A stretch of DNA of 64,000 nucleotides, from NCBI GenBank assembly GCA_933228675.1, contig OW121743.1, positions 54,500,903-54,564,902 on the forward strand, given 5' to 3'. The position numbers and the translations under genes were made by a program. This document shows, in pieces, positions 45,800-59,737 of the stretch. Within the stretch, counting starts at the first letter, position 1. Every line of letters begins with the position of its first letter. Below the pieces are notes generated by a model. It searched no databases, had not been told where the DNA came from, and worked only from the letters and a program-made list of their open reading frames with translations. The stretch comes from Stomorhina lunata. Its lineage: Eukaryota; Arthropoda; Insecta; Diptera; Rhiniidae.

Positions 45800-48600
45800 A
45801 TATAAAAATTTTTCTATATAAAAAATTTCGTTCAAATTTTTCTATATAAAAAATTTCATTGAAATTTTTCTATATAAAAAATTTCATTGAAATTTTTCTA
45901 TATAAAAAATTTCATTGAAATTTTTCTATATAAAAAATTTCATTGAAATTTTTCTATATAAAAAATTTCATTGAAATTTTTCTATATAAAAAATTTCATT
46001 GAAATTTTTCTATATAAAAAAATTTCATTGAAATTTTTCTATATAAAAAATTTCATTGAAATTTTTCTATATAAAAAATTTCATTGAAATTTTTCTATAT
46101 AAAAAATTTCATTGAAATTTTTCTATATAAAAAATTTCATTGAAATTTTTCTATATAAAAAATTTCATTGAAATTTTTCTATATAAAAAATTTCATTGAA
46201 ATTATTCTATATAAAAAATTTCATTGAAATTATTCTATATAAAAAATTTCATTGAAATTTTTCTATATAAAAAATTTCATTGAAATTTTTCTATATAAAA
46301 AACTTCATTGAAATTTTTCTATATAAAAAATTTCATTGAAATTTTTCTATATAAAAAATTTCATTGAAATTTTTCTATATAAAAAATTTCATTGAAATTT
46401 TTCTATATAAAAAATTTCATTGAAATTTTTCTATATAAAAAATTTCATTGAAATTTTCCTATATAAAAAATTTCATTGAAATTTTTCTATATAAAAAATT
46501 TCATTGAAATTTTTCTATATAAAAAATTTCATTGAAATTTTTCTATATAAAAAATTTCATTGAAATTTTTCTATATAAAAAATTTTATTGAAATTTTTCT
46601 ATATAAAAAATTTCATTGAAATTTTTCTATATAAAAAATTTCATTGAAATTTTTCTATATAAAAAATTTCATTGAAATTTTTCTATATAAAAAATTTCAT
46701 TGAAATTTTTATATATAAAAAATTTCATTGAAATTTTTCTATATAAAAAATTTCATTGAAATTTTTCTATATAAAAAATTTCATTGAAATTTTTCTATAT
46801 AAAAAATTTCATTAAAATTTTTCTATATAAAAAATTTCATTGAAATTTTTCTATATAAAAAATTTTATTGAAATTTTTCTATGTAAAAGATTGCATTGAA
46901 ATTTTTCTATATAAAAAATTTCATTGAAATTTTTCTATATAAAAAAATTCATTGAAATTTTTCTATATAAAAAATTTCATTGAAATTTTTCTATATAAAA
47001 AATTTCATTGAAATTTTTCTATATAAAAAATTTCATTGAAATTTTTCTATATAAAAAATTTCATTGAAATTTTTCTATATAAAAAATTTCATTGAAATTT
47101 TTCTATATAAAAAATTTCATTGAAATTTTTCTATATAAAAAATTTTATTGAAATTTTTCTATGTAAAAAATTGCATTGAAATTTTTCTATATAAAAAATT
47201 TCATTGAAATTTTTCTATATAAAAAATTTCATTGAAATTTTTCTATATAAAAAATTTCATTGAAATTTTTCTTTATAAAAAATTTGTTTGAAATTTTTCT
47301 ATATAAAAAATTTCATTGAAATTTTACCATATATAAAATTTCATTAAAATTTTTCTATAAAAAAAATTTCATTGAAATTTTTCTATATAAAAAATTTCAT
47401 TGAAATTTTTCTATATAAAAAATTTCATTGAAATTTTTCTATATAAAAAATTTCATTGAAATTTTTCTATATAAAAAATTTCATTGAAATTTTTATAAAA
47501 AAAAATTTCATTGAAATTTTTCTATATAAAAAATTTCATTGAAATTTTTCCATATAAAAAATTTCATTGAAATTTTTCCATATAAAAAATTTCATTGAAG
47601 TTTTTCTATATAAAAAATTTAATTGAAATTTTTCTATATAAAAAATTTCATTGAAATTTTTCTATATAAAAAATTTAATTGAAATTTTTCTATATAAAAA
47701 ATTTTATTGAAATTTTTCTATATAAAAAATTTCATTAAAATTTTTCTATATAAAAAATTTCTTTGAAATTTTTCTATATAAAAAATTTCTTTGAAATTTT
47801 TCTATATAAAAAATTTCATTGAAATTTTTCTATATAAAAAATTTCATTGAAATTTTTCTATATAAAAAATTTCATTGAAATTTTTCTATATAAAAAATTT
47901 CATTGAAATTTTTCTATATAAAAAATTTCATTGAAATTTTTCTATATAAAAAATTTCATTAAAATTTTTCTATATAAAAAATTTCATTGAAATTTTTCCA
48001 TATAAAAAATTTCATTGAAATGTTTCTATATAAAAAATTTCATTGAAATTTTTCTATATAAAAAATTTCATTGAAATTTTTCTATATAAAAAATTTCATT
48101 GAAATTTTTTTATATAAAAAATTTCATTGAAATTTTTTTATATAAAAAATTTCATTGAAATTTTTCTATATAAAAAATTTCATTGAAATTTTTCTATATA
48201 AAAAATTTCATTGAAATTTTTCTATATAAAAAATTTCATTGAAATTTTTCTATATAAAAAATTTCATTGAAATTTTTCTATATAAAAAATTTCATTGAAA
48301 CTTTTCTATATAAAAAATTTCATTGAAATTTTTCTATATAAAAAATTTCATTGAAATTTTTCTATATAAAAAATTTCATTGAAATTTTTCTATATAAAAA
48401 ATTTCATTGAAATTTTTCTATATAAAAAATTTCATTGAAATTTTTCTATATAAAAAATTTCATTGAAATTTTTCTATATAAAAAATTTCATTGAAATTTT
48501 TCTATATAAAAAATTTCATTGAAATTTCAATTGAAATTCTGTATAAAAAAATTTCATTGAAATGTTTCTATATAAAAAATTTAATTAAAATTTCTCTATG
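45800..48600. repeat. 28-bp palindromic minisatellite array, CATTG linker type
   Basis: About 100 units of 28 bp. Each alternates TTTTTCTATATAAAAAA with the perfect palindrome AAATTTCATTGAAATTT (arms of 8 around one T). The array is highly uniform, with scattered single-base variants. The core is CTATATA rather than CTATAG, and the period is three bases shorter than the other arrays. Confidence 0.95.
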
Positions 48601-49027
48601 TATGTATTATACTTGATTTCGAGGGCGAAAGCTCTGAGATTCTAGTACACTACACTAAGTACAATATTAAAATTTTAAAATATTTTTAAAAGTTCCCTTT
48701 TTGTTTAAAGAAATGTTTAGTAAAAACAAGCTTTTAAATCTTTAACAAATAAATAAAATAACGAAAAAAGTGCCTAATTACAATAAATTAAAATCGCTGC
48801 GACTTTTATGGAATTTTATAAAATAATGACGACGACCACGAGTCTGGGACGTAATTTTTTTGAAAAATTATTCAGTTTTCGGTATGTATAAGTATAACAT
48901 GTGGTTTTTATTAACTATAAAAATTTGTATGAAATTTATTGATCATTATTATTTAAAGAACTAATCAGTAAAACGCATCATTTAAAACATGAAATGATAC
49001 TGAAACAAAATAAGCTATAAATTTCAT
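48601..49027. other. Unassigned AT-rich spacer
   Basis: No gene seen. Confidence 0.35.
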
Positions 49028-49493
49028 AATGAAAATTTTTCCAAAGAAAAAATTTCATAATGAAAATTTTTCCAAAGAAAAAATTTCATAATGAAAATTT
49101 TTCTATAGAAAAAATTTCATAATGAAAATTTTTCTATAGAAAAAATTTCATAATGAAAATTTTTCTATAGAAAAAATTTCATAATGAAAATTTTTCTATA
49201 GAAAAAATTTCATAATGAAAATTTTTCTATAGAAAAAATTTCATAATGAAAATTTTTCTATAGAAAAAATTTCATAATGAAAATTTTTCTATAGAAAAAA
49301 TTTCATAATGAAAATTTTTCTATAGAAAAAATTTCATAATGAAAATTTTTCTATAGAAAAAATTTCATAATGAAAATTTTTCTATAGAAAAAATTTCATA
49401 ATGAAAATTTTTCTATAGAAAAAATTTCATAATGAAAATTTTTCTATAGAAAAAATTTCATAATGAAAATTTTTCTAAAGAAAAAATTTCATA
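49028..49493. repeat. 31-bp palindromic minisatellite array, CATAATG type, left part
   Basis: Units pair TTTTTCTATAGAAAAAA with the inverted repeat AAATTTCATAATGAAAATTT. The array is interrupted by a TIR element at 49494 and continues in phase beyond it. Confidence 0.95.
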
Positions 49494-50074
49494 CAGGCCT
49501 GTTCTGAAAATCACATTTTGTGAAAGTGATTTAAAATCACATAAAAGGTGTTCTGCAAACAAAAATCACAAAAGTTTTGTTATTTCAAATCGGTCTGCTA
49601 AGACACTATCGATTTGAAACCACTTGTCTGTTTTACATGTAATTTTATTTTTATTTCTATTACTAATTAAATAGATTAAAAGCCTAATATGATTTTTATA
49701 ATTTTGTGTAATAAAATTTGCAATTTTACTTAAAAGTTCATTGAAAAATATGAAAAAACGGAAACACTAATTTTAAGCTAAACTTTTTGTGATTTTTCTT
49801 TAAGCCAACCAAGTAGAAAAATTTACTTTTCAACGTTAAAAGTGTTGAGTTTTTGCAAAAATACTAATAAAATCAATCAAATTTTATTTATGATGCTAAA
49901 AATTATTAAAAATAGTGCACTTGCACTAGTTTATACAAATTTCCTTGTGTTTTGAGAAGTTTAAATCACACAAAAAAACGTAAAAAATTGTGATTTACAG
50001 AACAAGTACAAATCACATTTGTGATTTCAAAACGGAATGTGATTTCAAATCACGTGATTTTCAGAACAGGCCTG
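49494..50074. mobile_element. 581-bp MITE inserted in the array
   Basis: Perfect inverted ends of 21 bp begin CAGGCCTGTTCTGAAAATCA. ATA flanks both sides (49491-49493 and 50075-50077), and removing the element with one ATA restores a normal array unit. Many internal AATCACA/TGTGATT motifs lie near both ends. It has no frame. A 3-bp duplication would suit PIF/Harbinger-type insertion, but the TIR start is not diagnostic, so the superfamily is open. Confidence 0.9.
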
Positions 50075-50830
50075 ATAATGAAAATTTTTCTATAGAAAAA
50101 ATTTCATAATGAAAATTTTTCTATAGCAAAAATTTTATAATGAAAATTTTTCTATAGAAAAAATTTCATAATGAAAATTTTTCTATAGAAAAAATTTCAT
50201 AATGAAAATTTTTCTATAGAAAAAATTTCATAATGAAAATTTTTCTATAGAAAAAATTTCACAATGAAAATTTTTCTATAGAAAAAATTTTATAATGAAA
50301 ATTTTTCTATAGAAAAAATTTCATAATGAAAATTTTTCTATAGAAAAAATTTCATAATGAAAATTTTTCTATAGAAAAAATTTCATAATGAAAATTTTTC
50401 TATAGAAAAAATTTCATAATGAAAATTTTTCTATAGAAAAAATTTCATAATGAAAATTTTTCTATAGAAAAAATTTCATAATGAAAATTTTTCTATAGAA
50501 AAAATTTCATAATGAAAATTTTTCTATAGAAAAAATTTCATAATGAAAATTTTTCTATAAAAAAATTTCATAATGAAAATTTTTCTATAAAAAATTTTCG
50601 TAATGAAAATTTTTCTATAGAAAAAATTACATAATGAAAATTTTAAAAGAAAAAATTTCATAATGAAAATTTTTCCAAAGAAAAAATTTCATAATGAAAA
50701 TTTTTCTAAAGAAAAAATTTCATAATGAAAATTTTTCTAAAGAAAAAATTTCATAATGAAAATTTTTCTATAGAAAAAATTTCATAGTGAAAATTTCATA
50801 CTGAAAATGATTCTATAGAAAAATTTTAAT
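50075..50830. repeat. 31-bp palindromic minisatellite array, CATAATG type, right part
   Basis: Same unit as the left part. Units decay toward 50560-50830 (CTAAAG, CGTAATG variants). Confidence 0.95.
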
Positions 50831-51414
50831 ATTTATAATTTTTTTAAATAAATTTTATATATTTGCCCAGCCCCTTTACTCAGCCACTTTTATCTCTTTT
50901 ACCTTTAAAAATCTCTATAGCAAATCATCATAAAATTTATTTCATGTTTGAATTTCATGCTTTTCATTACAGCAGCTATCAATCAACTTGAGATGTTTCT
51001 TCTTTTAGTAAATAATTACAAAATGTTACTTGTTATTTGTTAGTTTATAATTTAATGCGAAAATTATTTATTATTCATTGGCTTCACTCATTCATTCATT
51101 CAACTTCTTCTTCAAATAGAAAAAGAAGCACAATTTGAATCACGTAATTTATTATTTTGTGATAATCGTCAGGAGGAGATTGTGTTTTGTTTTCACAATT
51201 TCTTTTACAGATTTTTTTTTGCAAAAATAGCAAATAAATAATATTTTCCTTACAATTTTCCTTAACAATTTAAATGCATTTGTTATGAGTACACGAATTT
51301 ATTTTGTAAATATTAGTTACATACAAAACAATTATAATGTACAAAGTATATGATAAGCAAATATAGGCGCAGCGATAGTAGGGATACTCAGTGGAGGAAG
51401 CGAAGGGAAAAAAA
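50831..51414. other. Unassigned AT-rich DNA
   Basis: No gene; a TTCATTCATTCATTC run near 51082. Confidence 0.35.
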
Positions 51415-54400
51415 CTTTCTAGAGAAAAATCATGATATGAAAAATCTTTCTAGAGACAAATTTTTTTATCGAAAATTTTTCTGGAGAAAAATTTGTATAT
51501 CCAAAATTTTTTCTATTGTAACTAAATAATTTTTTTTGTCTTGAAAAATTTTTTGTTATGAAAATTTTCTATAGAAAAATTTTCATAACGGAAAATTTTC
51601 TTTAGAAAAATTTTAATAATGAAAAATTTTCTATAGAAAAATTTTTAAACCGAAAAATTTTCTATAGAAAACTTTTAATAAAGAAAAATTTTTTATAAAA
51701 AAAAATTTTTATAACCAAAAATTGTCTATAGAAAAATTTTTATGTAGAAAATTGTTTATATTGAAAACATTTTTATAAAGAAAAATTTTCTATAGAAACA
51801 TTTTCTGTAGAAAAATTTTTTTAACGAAAAATTTTCGATGGAAAAATTTTTTTAACGAAAAATTTTCTTAGAAAAATTTTTTTAACAAAAATTTGGGATA
51901 GAAAAATTTTTATAACGAAAATTTTTCTAGAAAAGCATTTTTATAACGAAAAATTTCTATAGATACATTTTTATAATGAAAAATTTTCTATCGAAAAATT
52001 TTAATAATGAGAAATTTTCAATAGAAATTTTTTTACATTGAAAAATAGAAAATTTTTTACATTGAAAAATTTTCTATAGCAAATTTTTTATTTTGAAAAA
52101 ACATTTTTTTCAAACGAAAAATTTTCTATAGAAAAATTTGTATCGAAAATTTTTTTAAAAAAAAATTTTTTTTAACAAAAAATTTTCTATAGAAATTTTT
52201 TTTAACAAAAAATTTTCTATAGTAATTCTTTTATTTAACGAAAAATTTTTTATAGAAAATTTTTTGTAACGAAAAACTTTCTATAGAAAATTTTTTTAAC
52301 GAAAAATTTACTATTGAAAAATTTTCTATAGAAAATATTTCGCGAAAAAAATTTTTTTTTAACGAAAAATTTTCTAGACATTTTTCTTATAGAAAATTTT
52401 TTATAGACAATTTTTTTTAACGAAAAATATTCTATAGAAATTTTTTTTTTTACGAAAAATTTTCTATAGAAATTCTTTATTTTAACGAAAAATTTTCTAT
52501 AGAATATTCTTTTTAACGACAAATTTTCTATAGAAAATTATTTCTAACGAAAAATTTTCTATAGAAAATTTATTTTAACGAAAAATTCGATAAAAAAAAA
52601 TTTTCTATAAAAAGTTTTTTTAAAGAAAATTTTTCTATAGAAATTTTTTTTTAACGAAAAATTTTGTATAAAATTTCCTACAGAAATTTTTTTTAACGAA
52701 AAATTTCCTATAGATTTTTTTTTAACGAAGAATTTTCTATAGAAATTTTTTTTACGTAAAGTTTTCTTTAGAAATTTTTTTTTTAACATAAAATTTTCTA
52801 TAGAAAATATTTTTTAACGAAATTTGCTAAAGAAAATTTTTCAATATAAAAAGTTTTCTACAGAAAATTTTTCGTTAAAAAATATTTTCTATAAAAAATT
52901 TTTCGTTATAAAATATTATCTATAAAAAATTTTTCGTTAAAAATTATTTTCTATAGAAAATTTTTCGTTAGAAATTATTTTCTAAAGAAAATTTTTTGTT
53001 ACAAAATATTTTCTATAGAAAATTTTTCGTTACAAAATATTTTCTATCGAAAATTTTTCGTTAAAAAATATTTTCTATAGAAAATTTTTTACAACGAAAA
53101 ATTTTCTGTAGAAAATTTTTTACAACGAAAAATTTTCTATTGAAAATTTTTTACAACAAAAAATTGTCTATAGAAAATTTTTTATATTGAAAAATTTTCT
53201 ATAGAAAATTTTTTATATTGAAAAATTTTCTATAGAAAATTTTTTATATTGAAAAATTTTCTATAGAAAATTTTTTATATTGAAAAATTTTCTATAGAAA
53301 ATTTTTTATATTGAAAAATTTTCTATAGAAAATTTTTTATATTGAAAAATTTTCTATAGAAAATTTCTTATATTGAAAAATTTTCTATAGAAAATTTTTT
53401 ATATTGAAAAATTTTCTATAGAAAATTTTTTATATTGAAAAATTTTCTATAGAAAATTTTTTATATTGAAAAATTTTCTATAGAAAATTTTTTATATTGA
53501 AAAATTTTCTATAGAAAATTTTTTATATTGAAAAATTTTCTATAGAAAATTTTTTATGTTGAAAAATTTTCTATAGAAAATTTTTTATATTGAAAAATTT
53601 TCTATAGAAAATTTTTTATATTGAAAAATTTTCTATAGAAAATTTTTTATATTGAAAAATTTTCTATAGAAAATTTTTTATATTGAAAAATTTTCTATAG
53701 AAAATTTTTTATAGTGAAAAATTTTCTATAGAAAATTTTTTATATTGAAAAATTTTCTATAGAATATTTTTTATATTGAAAAATTTTCTATAGAAAATTT
53801 TTTATATTGAAAAATTTTCTATAGAAAATTTTTTATATTGAAAAATTTTCTATAGAAAATTTTTTATATTGAAAAATTTTCTATAGAAAATTTTTTATAT
53901 TGAAAAATTTTCTATAGAAAATTTTTTATATTGAAAAATTTTCTATAGAAAATTTTTTATATTGAAAAATTTTCTATAGAAAATTTTTTATATTGAAAAA
54001 TTTTCTATAGAAAATTTTTTATATTGAAAAATTTTCTATAGAAAATTTTTTATATTGAAAAATTTTCTATAGAAAATTTTTTATATTGAAAAATTTTCTA
54101 TAGAAAATTTTTTATATTGAAAAATTTTTTATAGAAAATTTTTTATATTGAAAAATTTTCTATAGAAAATTTTTTATATTGAAAAATTTTCTATAGAAAA
54201 TTTTTTATATTGAAAAATTTTCTATAGAAAATTTTTTATATTGAAAAATTTTCTATAGAAAATTTTTTATATTGAAAAATTTTCTATAGAAAATTTTTTA
54301 TATTGAAAAATTTTCTATAGAAAATTTTTTATATTGAAAAATTTTCTATAGAAAATTTTTTATATTGAAAAATTTTCTATAGAAAATTTTTTATATTGAA

Positions 54401-55165
54401 AAATTTTCTATAGAAAATTTTTTATATTGAAAAATTTTCTATAGAAAATTTTTTATATTGAAAAATTTTCTATAGAAAATTTTTTATATTGAAAAATTTT
54501 CTATAGAAAATTTTTTATATTGAAAAATTTTCTATAGAAAATTTTTTATATTGAAAAATTTTCTATAGAAAATTTTTTATATTGAAAAATTTTCTATAGA
54601 AAATTTTTTATATTGAAAAATTTTCTATAGAAAATTTTTTATATTGAAAAATTTTCTATAGAAAATTTTTTATATTGAAAAATTTTCTATAGAAAATTTT
54701 TTATATTGAAAAATTTTCTATAGAAAATTTTTTATATTGAAAAATTTTCTATAGAAAATTTTTTATATTGAAAAATTTTCTATAGAAAATTTTTTATATT
54801 GAAAAATTTTCTATAGAAAATTTTTTATATTGAAAAATTTTCTATAGAAAATTTTTTATAGTGAAAAATTTTCTATAGAAAATTTTTTATATTGAAAAAT
54901 TTTCTATAGAAAATTTTTTATATTGAAAAATTTTCTATAGAAAATTTTTTATATTGAAAAATTTTCTATAGAAAATTTTTTATATTAAAAAATTTTCTAT
55001 AGAAAATTTTTTATATTGAAAAATTTTCTATAGAAAATTTTTTATATTGAAAAATTTTCTATAGAAAATTTTTTATGTTGAAAAATTTTCTATAGAAAAT
55101 TTTTTATGTCAAAAAATTTTTATAGAAAACTTTTTATAGATAAGTTTTATTATAAATTTTCTATA
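51415..55165. repeat. 31-bp palindromic minisatellite array, degenerate then TTATATTG type
   Basis: 51415-53180 holds irregular units with TAACG, TAATG and CGTTA linkers; the linker orientation switches near 52830 and again near 53090. From about 53190 to 55110 there are roughly 62 very uniform 31-bp units, TTTTCTATAGAAAA joined by TTTTTTATATTGAAAAA, with rare variants (TAGTG, TATGTTG). Frames at 52250-52522 and 52559-52789 are repeat by-products. Confidence 0.95.
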
Positions 55166-56744
55166 GATAAGTTTTATCGTCTTGAATACCTTTAATATAT
55201 TCCTTTTCTTAATTTATTCATTTTTCTAATGAATTTTTTAATTTTTACAAAATATTTTTGCATTAATCATAGTGACGTCAAATAGGCTGTAGTTTTCGTA
55301 CGTTTACCGTCTGTCTATTCATCTATAGGATGTCTAAAGAAGTAAAAACTGAGACAAAGTATGAAAGATGTGTATGTAATTTCAAATTTTGTTTTACGAG
55401 ATATGCAAATATGTACATGATGCTTTAAATTTTTCATTATTTTACAAGTAACTATAAAAATTTTACACTTAAGTCAAATGTATAATTACATGCATATGTA
55501 TATTTTTTTATGCTAAAAGTTTTTTTACGAGGGTAATGATTTGTGTTACGAGATTGAACAATCCCAGTGCTGGCATTGGTTCAAGTTTCTTAAGAGAAGT
55601 TTGGCATTTTTGGCGAAATGTTTACTCGGAATAAAGACAATATAATACATCGTTTTCTGTCAAATGTGAATCTTAAGTGGTTGACGAACAATGAAAAATA
55701 CATAGACGCACAAACATTTCATATGCACGTGTGTGTGCCTTAGCTTTCTCTAATCGCCTATTCTTCTTCATTAATTTTTTCCAATTTAGAGTAAAAGTGG
55801 TATAGTCTCTTTTTAATGGGAGTTTTCAAAACGACCATTCTGCAAATCAATGTATGGAAGTGCAACAAATTTATATTATAGAGTCTTTGCTCGGAACTTT
55901 ATGAACGTTTTTCATCAATTATCAATTTTTCCTTGTTTCTAATTCCGAAACATAAAAGGAACCCCTCGCAATACATCAAAGACAAATAAAACAATAAAAT
56001 ATTGTCTCTATTGCATAATAATTGAGTTATTGTGCAACACCTACGAACATGAATGGAGCCACATTTTCACTACAAAAAAAAAAAATACTCGTGCAAACTT
56101 CAAGAAAATTTTAATTTACTCATTATTATTTATTTTATGAAATAATTTCTTAACAATAAAAAATAATAACATATTTGTTAAATTTAAAAAAACATCCACA
56201 AATTTCATATTTGTCTATGATTATGAGAATTTTCGATGTATATAATTTTCATTTAAACATTTTTTTGTTAACATTTTCCATGTAATCTAGGGTTTTTGCA
56301 GCCACAACAAATGATTGTTAAAAATATTTAATTATATACCTCGAAATGTTTAAAAAGTATGAACAACATTTTTTAAATTGTTTGCTAACAAATTACGTAT
56401 GTAGTTTATTTAATTGTATATGTTTAAGTTTTGTACGCATAATTTAACATGAGCTTTAACATTTAATGTTAAGTGTTAAATTACTTACATTTACTTAACA
56501 TTTACTGGAAGTTATTTAAAACCTGTACTACCTTTTTAAACATAGCTGTAGACCTAAAAAAAAGAAGACAAAGAAATATTTTAAAATTTTGTAATAATTC
56601 ACAATGTGTCAATTTAATTTTCTGCTAATTAAATTTATAGTTATTCATTATTTACGATAGAGATGTTAGACATACAGAAGTATTACCTACAATCAAGGGA
56701 AGCTGTACTAAGCGACAATGTTAAATTTAAAAAAAAAATTTGTA
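55166..56744. other. Unassigned AT-rich DNA
   Basis: About 1.6 kb of ordinary AT-rich sequence; no gene, RNA or repeat family recognised. Confidence 0.4.
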
Positions 56745-58932
56745 TGTTAAATTTTTTTATAGAAAAAATTTCATAAGGAAAATTTTTCTATAAAAAAATT
56801 TCATATGGAAAATTTTTCTATAAAAAATTTTTTTTTTAGAAAAAATTTTATCAAGAATATTTTTCTAAAGAAAATATTTAATAAAGAATTTTTTGTATAG
56901 AAAGAATTTCATCAAGATAATATTTCCATAGATAAAGTTTTATAAACAAAATATTTCCATAGAAAAAATTTCATTAAGAAAATTTTTCTATAAAAAAAAT
57001 TTCATTTGGGGAATTTTTCTATTGAAAAAAATTCATTAAGAAAATTTTTCTACAGAAAAAAATTCATAAAGAAAATTTTTCTATAGAAAAAAAATCATAA
57101 AGAAAATTTTTCTATAGAAAAAAAATCATAAAAAAATTTTACTATAGAAAAAATTCCATTAAGAAAATGTTTCCATAGAAAAAATTCCATTAAGATAATT
57201 TTTCTATGAAAAAATTTCATAAAGAAAATTTTTCTATAGAAAAGATTTCAGTAATACAATTTTTCTATAGAAAAAATTTCATTAATACAATTTTTCTACA
57301 GAAAAAATTTCATTAAGAAAATTTTTCTATAGAAAAAATTTCATAAAGAAAATTTTTCTATAGAAAAAATTAATTAAGAAAATTTTTGTATAGAAAGAAT
57401 TTCATTTAGGAAATTTTTCTATAGAAAAAATTTCATGAAGAAAATTTTTCTATAGAAAAAAAATCATTAAGAAAATTTTTCTATAGAAAAAAATTCATAA
57501 AGAAAATTTTTCTATAGAAAAAATTTCATAAAAAATGTTTCTATAGAAAAAATTTCATAAAAAATGTTTCTATAGAAAAATTTCGTAAAGAAATTTTTTC
57601 TATAAAATTAAATTCATAAAGAAAATTTTTCGGTAGAAAGAACTTCATCAAGATAATTTTTCTATCGAAAAAATTTAATAAAGAAAATTTGTCTATAGAA
57701 AAAATTTCATAAAGAAAATTTGTTTATAGAAAAAATTTTATAAAGAAATCTTTCTATAAAAAAAAAATTATAAAGAAAATTTTTCTATAAAAAAATTTTA
57801 TAAAGAAAAATTTTTCTAGGGAAAAAATTTTGTATGGAAAATTTTTCTATAAAAAATTTCATATGGAAAATGTTTATATAGAAAAAATTTAATACGAAAA
57901 ATTTTCTATGAAAAATTTTTCTATAGCAAAAATTTTCTATGTAAAATTTTTCTATAAAAAATAAAAGAAAATTTTTCCATAGAAAAAATTTTTCCTTAAA
58001 AAAATTTTATTAAGAAAAATTTTCTATAGAAATAATTTCATTAAGAAAATTTTTCTGTAGAAAAAATTTCATTAAGAAAATTTTTCTATAGAAAAAATTC
58101 ATTAAGAAAATTTTTCTATAGAAAAAATTTATTAAGAAAATTTTTCTATGGAAAAAATTTCATTAAGAATATTTTTCTATAGAAAAAATTTCATTAAGAA
58201 AATTTTTCTATAGAAAAAATTTTATAAAGAAAATTTTGCTATAGAAAAAATTTCATTTGGAAAGTGTTTCTATAGAAAAAATTTCATTTTGAAAGTTTTA
58301 CTATAGAAAAAATTTCATTTGGGAAGTTTTTCCATAGAAAAAATTTCATTTGGAATGTTTTTCTATAGAAAAAATTTCATTTGGAACGTTTTTCTATCGA
58401 AAAAATTTAATTTGGAAAGTTTTTCTATAGAAAAAATTTCACTTGGAAAGTTTTTCTATAGAAAAAATTTCATTTGGAAAGTTTTTCTTTAGAAAAAATT
58501 TCATCTGGAAAGTTTTTCTATAGAAAAAATTTGATTTGGAAAGTTTTTCTATAGAAAAATTTTCACTTGGAAAGTTTTTCTATAGAAAAAAATTCATTTG
58601 GAACGTTTTTCTATAGAAAAAATTTCATTTGGAAAGTTTTTCTATAGAAAAAATTTCATTGGGAAAGTTTTTCTATAGAAAATATTTCATTTGGAAAGTT
58701 TTTCTATAGAAAAAATTACATTTGGAAAGTTTTTCTTTAGAAAAAATTTCATTTGGAAAGTTTTTCTATAGAAAAAAATTCATTTGGAAAGTTTTTCTAT
58801 AGAAAAAATTTCATTTGGAACGTTTTTCTATAGAAAAAATTTCATTTCGAAAGTTTTTCTATAGAAAAAATTTCATTTGAAAAGTTTTTCTATAGAAAAA
58901 ATTTCATTTGGAAAGTTAGAAAAGTTTTACTA
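56745..58932. repeat. 31-bp palindromic minisatellite array, CATTAAG then CATTTGG types
   Basis: The first part (to about 58230) is heterogeneous, with CATTAAG and CATAAAG linkers around TTTTTCTATAGAAAAAA. The second part (58240-58930) is more uniform, with CATTTGGAAAG linkers and about 22 units. The two types meet without a gap, suggesting a second amplification from one mutated unit. Confidence 0.95.
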
Positions 58933-59737
58933 TACAATAAAAGTTACTTAGCTTGTGTTCCCTTAGCATACCTTCCCCACTTTCTCATAAAAGATTCTAT
59001 TGTCACAACAAAAAGCTCTCAACGAAACATATTAAAACATTACAATTCAACACATTTTCTCATTACGAAACGCAGCGAAGCATTTTAAGGCAACAAATGA
59101 CTTTATATGTAAAAACTTTTCATTTGGATTCTTTTTGTTTAAGATGAGCATAATTCTCTACTGAAAAGTGATTTGAAGAAAAACAATATGCAAAAATTTA
59201 ATAATGTATTTTTCACTTTTCACTTTAGTTTTTAAAAAAATTCCCAAAGAAATATAATTTTCTATTCTAAGTTTTTTATTTTCCTATTGTTTTTCTTAAT
59301 TTCCATTTCAAGTACTTTTTCTATTCATGATCACATGCAACAAACATTCATTCCTTTTGTATGTGTTTATGTGTGTATTTTTGTGTGTGATAGATGGATG
59401 TGGCTAGATAAAGTGGCAGTGAAGTGTGGTAAAGTGGCAGCTAAAACCTCAGCCAGCAGCAAATGCCTTCATATTTGCTGTGCGGTTTGGTTAATTTTTT
59501 GTGGACTCCTATCATGGCAGTTTAATGATCATAGTCATTATTATCTTTGAAACTGATTTCCATTGTTTTTCCTAAAGTAGGTTCTTTTTCTATTAGGTGC
59601 AATTTTTTGCATTTAATAAAATGAAAACCAAATTATATGCTAATTTTCTATAGAAAGTTTTGTTCTAAAAACATATTTTTTGTAAATAAAAAATTTAATC
59701 AATTTTGTATTTTTTGACGGGAAAAGAAAAAAATATA
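58933..59737. other. Unassigned spacer
   Basis: No gene supported. An 87-codon frame at 59287-59550 has two hydrophobic stretches but no recognisable domain, and no supporting promoter or splice context was seen. Confidence 0.35.

Noticed and set aside
59287..59550. 87-codon frame with hydrophobic stretches
   Set aside because: No family resemblance, no promoter or splice signals, and of a length expected by chance.
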